In this document: piece by piece, positions 1 through 5,358 of the stretch | Layout of the letters: each line of letters begins with the position of its first letter | How positions within the stretch are numbered: position 1 is the stretch's first letter | Assembly: GCA_002304855.1 (NCBI GenBank) | Contig: DBPJ01000009.1 | Coordinates: 1 to 5,902, forward strand | Direction: 5' to 3' | Source of the DNA: Caryophanales bacterium UBA1423 | GTDB lineage: Bacteria; Bacillota_I; Bacilli_A; RF39; UBA660 | DNA length: 5,902 nucleotides | The notes under the pieces: generated by a model | Seen by the model: the letters and a program-made list of their open reading frames with translations, nothing else | Databases searched by the model: none | Told to the model about the DNA's origin: nothing | Made by a program: the position numbers and the translations under genes

Positions 1-19
1 CTTTTATTAATGATTTCAT
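1..19 (-). CDS. Possible start of a gene downstream of lon (partial)
   Basis: An ATG (19..17) lies 5 nt after the lon stop codon and opens a frame reading MKSLIK before the window ends. A GTGAT stretch just upstream could act as a weak ribosome binding site, but it overlaps the lon stop region and is not convincing. In Bacillus the gene after lonA is ysxC/engB, a ribosome-assembly GTPase, which would suit this position. Six codons cannot confirm that, so no symbol is given. Confidence 0.25.
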
Positions 20-24
20 AATCA

Positions 25-2340
25 CTATGATTTTACAACTATATCTAATACTTCATGATATTCATTAACCGGTATAAAACGAAGATCTTTCATAATTTCC
101 TTTGGTATTTCATCTAATTCACGTTCATTATCTTTAGGGATAATGATTGTTTTAATACCACCACGATGAGCTCCAATGGTCTTTTCTTTTAAGCCACCAA
201 TTGATAAAACATTTCCTCTTAAAGTCATTTCCCCCGTCATACCAATAGTATTATCAATTGGCTTTTTAGTAAAGGCACTGATTAAAGCTGTAGTTAAAGT
301 AATACCCGCACTTGGTCCATCTTTTGGAATAGCTCCTTCGGGAATGTGGATGTGAATATCATTTTCTTCAATCATTTTATAATCTATGTTAAATTCTTCA
401 GCATGAGCTTTAATATAACTTAAAGCAATTCTAGCACTTTCTTTCATGGTATTACCAAGTGAACCGGTAAGTACTAATTCTCCTTTACCCTTATAGAAAG
501 TAACTTCAATTGGTAATATATCACCACCAAATGGTGTATATGCTAAACCATTAACTACTCCTATGCGTCCTTCGCTATCATTATGATTATAGAAATATTT
601 CTTTTTACCTAAATATTTTTCAATTTCATCAACCTTAACTACTATCTTTTCATTAGATTTCTTTGAATTTACTAATTTTGTAACAATTTTTCTTAATACT
701 GTTGCCATTAAGCGTTCTAATTCACGGACACCAGCTTCTTTTGTATAGTTTCTAACGATCGTAAGTATTGCTTCATTTTCTATCACTACTTGATTTTTTC
801 TTATCCCATGTTCTTTAGCTTGCTTAGGTAATAGATGGCGTTTAGCTATATCTAATTTTTCATATTCAGTATAACCTGATAATTCAACCACTTCTAACCT
901 ATCTCTTAAAGGTTCAGGAATATTATATAAATAGTTAGCCGTTGCTATAAACATAACTTTTGATAAATCATATTCTTCTTCAATATAATGATCTGAAAAA
1001 TATTTATTTTGTTCGGGATCTAATACTTCTAATAAACTACTTGCTGGATCACCTTTAATATCTCTAGTCATCTTGTCAATCTCATCAATTAGGAAGACAG
1101 GATTAGATGAGCCAGCTTTTTTCATTGCTTGAATGATGCGTCCTGGACTAGAACCAATATAGGTCCGACGATGACCTACAATTTCTGCTTCATCGTTAAT
1201 GCCACCAACTGATATTTTAACAAAACGACGATTTAAACTTTTCGCAATACTTTTAGCTAATGATGTTTTACCAGTTCCAGGTGGCCCTACAAAACAAAGA
1301 ATTGGTGACCTTAAATTGTTGGTCATCATTTTAACTGCTAAATATTCAATAATTCTTTCTTTAACTTGTTCTAGCCCATGGTGGGAACTATCTAAGATGC
1401 GGCGACAACGTTTTAAATCTTCAGTATCCTTAGTATATACTCGCCAAGGAAGACTAATTAACCAATCAATGTAGTTTCTAACAACTACTGTTTCTGGTGA
1501 ATTAGGAGCCATTGATTCATATCTTTTTAGTTCCTCTAATGCTCTTTCTTTTACTTTATCAGGCATTTTTAAAGTATTTAATTTATTTCTAATCGCTTCA
1601 ATATCAGCATCCTTATTAGATATATCCCCTAATTCTTCTTTGATAATTCTAATTTTTTCACGTAAAACGAATTCTTTTTGGGCTTCATCTAATTGTTGCC
1701 TCAATTCTTCGTCGATTTTATTTTCTAATTTATATATTTCTTCTTCAGTTTTGATATCATCTAATATCATTTTAATTCTGGTAATTGGATTTAAGGCTTC
1801 AATATATTCAATCTTTCGCTTTAATGGGGTAAGTATATGAAAAGCTACAATATCACTCAATTTACTTGCTGTCGTTACACCACCAATTTGTGATAATACA
1901 GCATTACTAACATGAGGCATAGTATTGATATGTTTTTCTATAGTTCTAAATAATTTTCTAATATGAGCTAATTCTTCTTTAGGATCAATTTCCATCTTCG
2001 TAACAGGACCAATCTCAGATGTCAATACTCCTTCTTCAGCAGTATAATTATAAATATGTGCTCTATTAATACCTCTGATTATTAATCTTACCTTACCATT
2101 AGGTAAATTAATTCTCATTTTTATTTGACCAATAACCCCTACTTTTGATAATTCATTCATGTTAGGTTTTTCTTCTAACGGGTCTAACTGGCAAACGGTT
2201 AAAATATGATTATCATTATTTTTTTCAGTGGCATCAACCGCCCTAATATCGATGTCACGACTTACTTCTATTTTTATCTCTGAGTGTGGCAGTAATACCA
2301 TACCCCTAAGTAGTAATACTGGTAAAGTTGTTTTCACCAT
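25..2340 (-). CDS. lon: ATP-dependent protease Lon (LonA type)
   Basis: Lon is a cytoplasmic homohexameric AAA+ serine protease that degrades misfolded and selected regulatory proteins. The 771 residues match the usual LonA length. The N-terminal substrate domain covers about 1-190 and begins with the typical LPVLLLRGMVLLP segment. A charged coiled-coil region follows (about 195-275). The AAA+ module shows Walker A GPPGTGKT at 352-359, Walker B VFLIDEID at 415-422, a sensor-1 Asn at 469, arginines at 479 and 481 in the arginine-finger region, and sensor-2 GVREL around Arg539. The protease domain (about 585-771) has PKDGPSAG with catalytic Ser677, and GGLKEK with Lys720. The 43-residue Ser-Lys spacing equals that of E. 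coli Lon. The start is set by TAAGGAGGTG just upstream (2343-2352). The gene is intact, ends in TAG and has its own promoter. Confidence 0.98.
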   Translation of the reverse strand: MVKTTLPVLLLRGMVLLPHSEIKIEVSRDIDIRAVDATEKNNDNHILTVCQLDPLEEKPNMNELSKVGVIGQIKMRINLPNGKVRLIIRGINRAHIYNYTAEEGVLTSEIGPVTKMEIDPKEELAHIRKLFRTIEKHINTMPHVSNAVLSQIGGVTTASKLSDIVAFHILTPLKRKIEYIEALNPITRIKMILDDIKTEEEIYKLENKIDEELRQQLDEAQKEFVLREKIRIIKEELGDISNKDADIEAIRNKLNTLKMPDKVKERALEELKRYESMAPNSPETVVVRNYIDWLISLPWRVYTKDTEDLKRCRRILDSSHHGLEQVKERIIEYLAVKMMTNNLRSPILCFVGPPGTGKTSLAKSIAKSLNRRFVKISVGGINDEAEIVGHRRTYIGSSPGRIIQAMKKAGSSNPVFLIDEIDKMTRDIKGDPASSLLEVLDPEQNKYFSDHYIEEEYDLSKVMFIATANYLYNIPEPLRDRLEVVELSGYTEYEKLDIAKRHLLPKQAKEHGIRKNQVVIENEAILTIVRNYTKEAGVRELERLMATVLRKIVTKLVNSKKSNEKIVVKVDEIEKYLGKKKYFYNHNDSEGRIGVVNGLAYTPFGGDILPIEVTFYKGKGELVLTGSLGNTMKESARIALSYIKAHAEEFNIDYKMIEENDIHIHIPEGAIPKDGPSAGITLTTALISAFTKKPIDNTIGMTGEMTLRGNVLSIGGLKEKTIGAHRGGIKTIIIPKDNERELDEIPKEIMKDLRFIPVNEYHEVLDIVVKS

Positions 2341-2371
2341 AGCACCTCCTTAAGGTAAATCTTAATTTGTT

Positions 2372-2400
2372 ATTATACAATAATCGATTACTTTTGTCTA
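2372..2400 (-). promoter_or_regulatory. Sigma-A-type promoter of lon
   Basis: On the minus strand, TAGACA (2400..2395, one mismatch to TTGACA) is followed by a 17-nt spacer and a perfect TATAAT (2377..2372). Transcription would begin near 2365 and give a leader of about 25 nt holding the lon ribosome binding site. I saw no CIRCE inverted repeat and no CtsR-type tandem GGTCAAA heptamers here, so a classical heat-shock operator is not evident. Confidence 0.8.
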
Positions 2401-2425
2401 CTTATTTTCAAGGTAATTTACACTT

Positions 2426-2455
2426 AAAAAATAGGATATTTTCATCCTATTTTTT
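2426..2455 (-). terminator. Intrinsic terminator after the prepilin gene
   Basis: A perfect 12-bp stem (2426-2437 with 2444-2455; core ATAGGAT/ATCCTAT plus A/T pairs) encloses a 6-nt loop. On the minus strand the 3' arm ends in a run of six T. The symmetry means it could also stop plus-strand transcripts. It lies 25 nt after the prepilin stop codon and upstream of the lon promoter, so it separates the two units. Confidence 0.85.
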
Positions 2456-2480
2456 TCATAAAATTATAAAAATATAATAC

Positions 2481-3065
2481 TTAATCAGAATTATTGATTA
2501 AAGTAATTCGAAATGAAATATATTCATAAGCCCCACCACTGGTATCATATATTCCATAAATATTACCAGTAGTAGAAGCCTTCATCCCAATAATATTATC
2601 ATATGGATAGGAACATTCTGAAGATGCTGGTGATGATACATTTTCACCTGAACAACCAGTTATATATAATGCATTATTATTTTTATATATTTCACCCATT
2701 TTACCATATTTTGAATGAGATAAATAAGCCATCTTATTTCCTATTTTAGTTATAATCACTTTAGTACCTTTAGGTTTCCTATTATCAAAATATCCACCTC
2801 TAGGATCTTTTAATGGATTTTCAAGTATATTGACATCTTTTAGATCTTTCAAATAAACAACAGCAGTATCATCTTCCCAAGTTATTTGATGTCCACTCAT
2901 TACATAATGCTTAGCAGCATTAATAATCAATTGTTTTTGACTTTCAAATACATCTAGCCTTGCTCTATCTATTACTTTAATTATATTTGGTATGGCTATT
3001 ACTAATATAATGCCAAAAATAATTATGACAGCCAATAATTCTACTAAAGTAAAGCCTTTTTGCAT
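2481..3065 (-). CDS. Type IV prepilin-like / pseudopilin protein
   Basis: The protein begins MQKGFTLVELLAV, the class III signal: a four-residue leader ending in Gly, a cleavage site before Phe5, and the conserved Glu at position 5 of the mature chain. A hydrophobic helix (about residues 5-28) follows, then the amphipathic extension typical of pilins. A prepilin peptidase would cleave and N-methylate it, and it would sit in the membrane or a pilus/pseudopilus. The rest (about 30-194) is a variable extracytoplasmic domain with two Cys (138, 151) that could form a disulfide. Its last part, GNIYGIYDTSGGAYEY (residues 167-182), resembles the NxxGxYDxxGxxxE-type motif of FGE-sulfatase-like folds, but the chain ends 12 residues later. 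Start: ATG 3065 is preferred over ATG 3077 because AAGGATGG lies 8 nt before it and the leader length is typical. No assembly ATPase or peptidase gene is nearby. The precise role is unknown. Confidence 0.85.
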   Translation of the reverse strand: MQKGFTLVELLAVIIIFGIILVIAIPNIIKVIDRARLDVFESQKQLIINAAKHYVMSGHQITWEDDTAVVYLKDLKDVNILENPLKDPRGGYFDNRKPKGTKVIITKIGNKMAYLSHSKYGKMGEIYKNNNALYITGCSGENVSSPASSECSYPYDNIIGMKASTTGNIYGIYDTSGGAYEYISFRITLINNSD

Positions 3066-3073
3066 AATAATAA

Positions 3074-3081
3074 CCATCCTT
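3074..3081 (-). promoter_or_regulatory. Ribosome binding site deciding the prepilin start
   Basis: AAGGATGG (minus strand) ends 8 nt before ATG 3065. It overlaps the alternative ATG at 3077, which has only an adjacent AGG and no properly spaced site. This favours the shorter product starting MQKGF. Confidence 0.6.
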
Positions 3082-3090
3082 ACTGTTATT

Positions 3091-3119
3091 ATTATAAATA
3101 ATTCTATATTTATTATTAA
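3091..3119 (-). promoter_or_regulatory. Putative promoter of the prepilin gene
   Basis: A perfect TATAAT (3096..3091) follows a 17-nt spacer after TTAATA (3119..3114, four of six matches to TTGACA). The region is very AT-rich, so chance matches are likely. However, a promoter is expected here, because a strong terminator lies immediately upstream. Confidence 0.5.
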
Positions 3120-3147
3120 TAGTGTATTTATTTATTAATTCAATTTC

Positions 3148-3175
3148 AAAAAAATAACTGTTAAACAGTTATTTT
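3148..3175 (-). terminator. Intrinsic terminator of infC-rpmI-rplT overlapping the rplT stop
   Basis: A perfect 10-bp stem (AAAATAACTG 3151-3160 with CAGTTATTTT 3166-3175) has a 5-nt loop. On the minus strand the 3' arm runs into TTTTTTT before GAAATTG. The rplT stop codon (3171..3169) lies within the 5' arm, so the last Lys codon and the stop are part of the hairpin. Confidence 0.85.
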
Positions 3176-3714
3176 AATAGATTTATTAATTCATCTTTTT
3201 TTAACTTAGAATATCCTTCAATACCTTTTTCTTTAGCCATTGCTTTTAATTCAGTAACAGTTAGTGAGTTAAGATCAACCTTTTTAGTAGTTTTGGTTGT
3301 TTTAGTTGTTTTAGTTTTTGCTGGTTCAGCTTCTTTTGGTTCCTCTTTACTGATTATTCCGGCTGAACCTTCTTTACTAACTTTAACTAAATCAGCAAAT
3401 GCTTTTGGGTCATTAATAGCTAATTCTGATAACATTTTACGATTAATACCTACTCCGACTTTATTTAAACCAGCAATAAATTTAGAATAACTAATATTAT
3501 TTAAACGACAAGCAGCATTAATTCTCGTAATCCATAGTTTTCTAAATTCACGTTTTCTTTGTTTTCTATCTCTAAAGGCATACATGCCTGAATGCATGAC
3601 TTGTTCTTTAGCCGTTCTATATAATCTATGTTTACTACCAAAATAACCCTTAGCCGCTTTTAAAACCTTTTTGCGACGGGCAAGTTTAGTAGTTCCTCCT
3701 TTAACTCTAGTCAT
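3169..3714 (-). CDS. rplT: Ribosomal protein L20 with a C-terminal Rho_N/SAP-like extension
   Basis: L20 is a primary 23S rRNA-binding protein needed early in 50S assembly. In Bacillus it also represses its own operon through the infC leader. Residues 1 to about 119 are a complete L20, with the basic N-terminal helix region ([33 protein letters not shown]), [14 protein letters not shown] and the C-terminal globular part ending near SKEGSAGI. The family is usually about 118 residues; this protein has 181. The extra part is a Glu/Pro/Lys/Thr-rich linker (121-146, with KTT repeats) and a compact module (147-181) reading [20 protein letters not shown] followed by [10 protein letters not shown]. 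That pattern matches the Rho_N/SAP/HeH class of small helix-extended-loop-helix nucleic-acid-binding domains. The frame is continuous to a TAA inside the operon terminator. AAAGGAGG stands 8 nt upstream of ATG, and 14 nt separate it from rpmI. Confidence 0.97.
   Translation of the reverse strand: MTRVKGGTTKLARRKKVLKAAKGYFGSKHRLYRTAKEQVMHSGMYAFRDRKQRKREFRKLWITRINAACRLNNISYSKFIAGLNKVGVGINRKMLSELAINDPKAFADLVKVSKEGSAGIISKEEPKEAEPAKTKTTKTTKTTKKVDLNSLTVTELKAMAKEKGIEGYSKLKKDELINLLK
3280..3318 (-). repeat. KTT-coding short tandem repeat in the L20 linker
   Basis: Degenerate 9-nt units of the type AAA-ACN-ACN encode [13 protein letters not shown] (residues 133-145 of L20). Third positions differ between units, so the repeat is kept at protein level more than at DNA level. 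It forms a basic, probably unstructured tether between the L20 body and its C-terminal module. Confidence 0.75.
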
Positions 3715-3728
3715 TGTTTATTCCTCCT

Positions 3729-3917
3729 TTAAATTACACTTTTGAATTTTTTACGATAGCTTTTACTTATTTGAGTTCCTTTCCTTTTCTTACGATTAAC
3801 ATTCATACTTTTCTTACCAGTATTATGTCTTGAACCAGCACGACCATGAGTAATAGTACCACCTGGTCTAATTTTTAATATTTTGGCTAATTGTTTATGT
3901 GTTTTTGGTTTAGGCAT
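3729..3917 (-). CDS. rpmI: Ribosomal protein L35
   Basis: L35 is a small, highly basic protein of the large ribosomal subunit. The 62 residues start MPKPKTHKQLAK, the family signature (MPKxKTHxxxAK), and continue with a Lys/Arg-rich segment (HNTGKKSMNVNRKKRKG) that matches the middle and C-terminal part of L35. Length is normal for the family (about 64). The central region and the C-terminus, which lacks the common LLPY-like ending, are divergent. It is the second gene of infC-rpmI-rplT, the canonical order. Its AGGAGG overlaps the infC stop codon region, in the form TAAGGAGG, with only 12 nt between the genes, so translation of the two may be coupled. Confidence 0.95.
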   Translation of the reverse strand: MPKPKTHKQLAKILKIRPGGTITHGRAGSRHNTGKKSMNVNRKKRKGTQISKSYRKKFKSVI

Positions 3918-3929
3918 ATTAATTCCTCC

Positions 3930-4460
3930 TTATTTTTTTATTTTTGATGTTAAAATCATTGTCATTGTACGACCATCTAATTTAGGTTCTTGCTCAATAT
4001 CAGCAATATCTTTTAGGGCATTAGCAAAACGCAACAATACTTCCTTGCCTAATTCATGATGCAATGCTTCACGGCCTTTAAATCTAATAAATGTCTTGAT
4101 TTTATTACCTTTTTCAAGATACTTAGCAACATTTCTTAACTTCGTATCAAAGTCATGTTTATCAATGTTGGGCGATAATCTAAATTCTTTTATTTCTAGA
4201 TTTTTTTCACGTTGCTTCTTATAAGCTTCTTTCGCTTTTTTAATCCTTTCATAACGGAATTTATTATAATCAAGCAATTTACAGACCGGCGGATTAGCAT
4301 TGATATTGACTGCTACCAAATCAAAACCAGCAGCAGTAGCTAAAATTAAAGCATCCTCTTTCGTTCTTACTCCAAGTTGTTCGCCATTTGGACCAATAAC
4401 TAATACCTCTTTAGCATTGATTTGATCATTAATTGGCATACTGTCCCTATTATTTATAAT
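3930..4460 (-). CDS. infC: Translation initiation factor IF-3 (probable AUU start)
   Basis: IF-3 binds the 30S subunit, keeps the subunits apart and checks start-codon and initiator-tRNA pairing. The N-terminal domain (about 8-72) contains INDQINAKEVLVIGPNGEQL and PPVCKLLDYNKFRYE. A Lys-rich linker helix follows (about 73-92). The C-terminal domain (about 93-176) has LSPNIDKHDF, the hallmark RFKGR (126-130) and PKLDGRTM. The start chosen is ATT at 4460. A GGAGGTG site ends 7 nt before it, and the residues IINNRDSMPIND after it look like genuine IF-3 N-termini. The first in-frame ATG (4439) lies 28 nt from that site, too far. A TTG at 4514 lies upstream of the leader terminator and would put the hairpin inside the gene. 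AUU starts are known for infC and allow IF-3 to limit its own translation. Predicted length is 176 residues, close to the 173 of Bacillus. Confidence 0.96.
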   Translation of the reverse strand: MINNRDSMPINDQINAKEVLVIGPNGEQLGVRTKEDALILATAAGFDLVAVNINANPPVCKLLDYNKFRYERIKKAKEAYKKQREKNLEIKEFRLSPNIDKHDFDTKLRNVAKYLEKGNKIKTFIRFKGREALHHELGKEVLLRFANALKDIADIEQEPKLDGRTMTMILTSKIKK

Positions 4461-4467
4461 ATTGATA

Positions 4468-4474
4468 CACCTCC
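4468..4474 (-). promoter_or_regulatory. Ribosome binding site of infC, pointing to the AUU start
   Basis: GGAGGTG (minus strand, 4474..4468) is a strong match to the 16S rRNA anti-SD. It is 7 nt from the ATT at 4460 and 28 nt from the first in-frame ATG at 4439. It lies just after the T-rich tail of the leader terminator, so a transcript ending there would lack it. Confidence 0.85.
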
Positions 4475-4476
4475 AT

Positions 4477-4505
4477 AAAATAAAAAGTGGATACATGTAT
4501 CCACT
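4477..4505 (-). terminator. Attenuator terminator in the infC leader
   Basis: A perfect 20-bp palindrome (4486-4505, AGTGGATAC at its start and GTATCCACT at its end) folds as an 8-bp stem with a CAUG loop. On the minus strand TTTTATTTTA follows directly. It sits inside the infC leader, upstream of the ribosome binding site, and so works as a conditional terminator. No other terminator is visible between rpmF and infC, so it may also end transcripts reading through from tig-yceD-rpmF. Confidence 0.85.
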
Positions 4506-4601
4506 ATTAACCAATATTACTTAAATAAATGGCCTTGACCCAAAGCAATAATTGCAATCAGGTGAGATGGGATACATCTGCTTTCCTTTTCTTACATTAG
4601 T

Positions 4602-4630
4602 AGTATATATAGTTATTATATAATTGTCAA
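4602..4630 (-). promoter_or_regulatory. Strong sigma-A promoter of infC-rpmI-rplT
   Basis: TTGACA (4630..4625, perfect) and TATACT (4607..4602, one mismatch to TATAAT) are separated by exactly 17 nt. The predicted start of transcription is near 4595. The -35 element begins only 9 nt after the rpmF stop codon. A near-consensus promoter suits a ribosomal operon that is then held back by attenuation. Confidence 0.88.
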
Positions 4631-4639
4631 GTATAAATA

Positions 4640-4831
4640 TTACTCATTTTCGTTATTTTCAGGTTCAACGATACTATTTCCTTTATAATAACCACATTCA
4701 TCACATACATGATGTGGTTTAATCATGGCTCCACAATTAGAACATTTGGTCATTCCAATTGCCTTTAATTTTTGATGAGTTCTTCTCATTCGCTTTTTAG
4801 TTTTACTTATTCGCCTATATGGAACTGCCAT
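4640..4831 (-). CDS. rpmF: Ribosomal protein L32 (zinc-binding form)
   Basis: L32 is a small protein of the 50S subunit. The 63 residues start [19 protein letters not shown], the conserved basic N-terminus (usually MAVPKRRTSK; Tyr replaces Lys at position 5). A four-cysteine ribbon follows: CSNC (30, 33) and CDEC (43, 46), then GYYKG. All four Cys are present, so this is the zinc-binding C+ form, not the zinc-independent paralogue. The C-terminus has a short acidic tail rich in Glu and Asn. AGAGGAGATGG gives a good ribosome binding site that overlaps the end of yceD, 15 nt upstream. The yceD-rpmF pairing is widely conserved in bacteria. Confidence 0.97.
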   Translation of the reverse strand: MAVPYRRISKTKKRMRRTHQKLKAIGMTKCSNCGAMIKPHHVCDECGYYKGNSIVEPENNENE

Positions 4832-4846
4832 AGATCCATCTCCTCT

Positions 4847-5344
4847 CTAATCTTTCAATAAATCTGTTAATTTTTCTAATCTAGGATCAATCGTATCATT
4901 ATCGACTTTATCTTCTCCAGTAATAAGTCGCCATCCATCCCCTGCTCTATTTACTTTGTAAGCGGTTTTACTTTCTACTCTAGCGGGGATTTCCAATACA
5001 ATATATTGCCATATAATCGGTAAAATATCAATACTATTTCCACTTATTTTAAAATATGATTCATCATCATCGACATTCTCAGTTAATATTTCATTTATTT
5101 CAATTGAAAAAGGATATTCAACATCTTCTAATGTTAAGGCACAAGGTAATACCATCATGCCATCTAAATTTAAGTTTAAATTATAAATATCACTTTCCGG
5201 CTTACTAATACTACCTACTACTTTTACATCACTTAATCTTCTAATATCAGTATTTTTTGTATATTCATCACTAAAATTAATAGTATTATCTATTTCAATT
5301 CGTTCAATATAATTGTTCATTAATCTAGTTAAATCAACTATCAT
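4847..5344 (-). CDS. yceD: DUF177 family protein (YceD/YlbN-like)
   Basis: This matches the DUF177 family, which is typically encoded just before rpmF and is linked to 23S rRNA accumulation and ribosome biogenesis; the biochemical role is not settled. Family-like parts are VVGSISKPESDIYNL (beta segments), LDGMMVLPCALTLEDVEYPF, VLEIPARV and the C-terminal IDPRLEKLTDLL. In many members the central motif carries CxxC-like cysteines; here only one Cys remains (residue 68 from the chosen start), so metal binding by that motif is unlikely. The chosen start is ATG 5344 (165 residues), because GGTGAT stands just upstream. The ATG at 5359 overlaps the tig stop as TAATG and would add MIGDN, but has no clear ribosome binding site. 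The gene ends in TAG inside the rpmF leader. Confidence 0.88.
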   Translation of the reverse strand: MIVDLTRLMNNYIERIEIDNTINFSDEYTKNTDIRRLSDVKVVGSISKPESDIYNLNLNLDGMMVLPCALTLEDVEYPFSIEINEILTENVDDDESYFKISGNSIDILPIIWQYIVLEIPARVESKTAYKVNRAGDGWRLITGEDKVDNDTIDPRLEKLTDLLKD

Positions 5345-5347
5345 ATT

Positions 5348-5353
5348 ATCACC
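5348..5353 (-). promoter_or_regulatory. Ribosome binding site favouring yceD start at 5344
   Basis: GGTGAT (minus, 5353..5348) matches the downstream half of the AAGGAGGTGATC consensus and lies 3 nt from ATG 5344. That spacing suits this part of the consensus. It lies within the first codons of the alternative, longer reading from 5359. Confidence 0.55.
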
Positions 5354-5358
5354 AATCA

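Larger units (their letters stand above)
4461..4595 (-). promoter_or_regulatory. L20-type autoregulatory leader of infC-rpmI-rplT
   Basis: This is the roughly 135-nt untranslated leader between the infC promoter and the infC start. It holds an intrinsic terminator (4477-4505) and, about 70 nt upstream, a second copy of ATGTATCC (minus, 4577..4570). That copy can pair over 8 bp with GGATACAT (4502..4495), the 5' arm of the terminator. The pairing is incompatible with the terminator hairpin, which is attenuation logic. Between the two lie CUCACC and a segment with weaker local pairing (ACCU with GGGU around GCAAUUAUUGC). In Bacillus subtilis the same operon is controlled by L20 binding a leader structure that mimics its 23S rRNA site and favours termination. 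The same position and architecture support that assignment here; L20 binding itself is inferred. Confidence 0.75.

Noticed and set aside
1199..1840. Plus-strand open frames opposite lon (1199-1474 and 1640-1840)
   Set aside because: They lie antisense to the conserved AAA+ and coiled-coil parts of lon, have no ribosome binding site and encode no recognisable protein.
2341..2425. CIRCE or CtsR heat-shock operator upstream of lon
   Set aside because: Neither the TTAGCACTC/GAGTGCTAA inverted repeat nor tandem GGTCAAA heptamers can be found.
3293..3490. Plus-strand open frame opposite rplT
   Set aside because: It is the complement of the L20 coding sequence, including the KTT repeat, and shows no family similarity.
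4486..4505. Perfect 20-bp palindrome as a repressor operator
   Set aside because: It is followed directly by a T-rich tract, lies about 90 nt downstream of the promoter, and has a competing upstream pairing arm, all of which fit an RNA terminator better than a DNA operator.
4461..4514. infC extended upstream to the TTG at 4514
   Set aside because: The extension would translate through the leader terminator and ribosome binding site, and its residues do not resemble IF-3.
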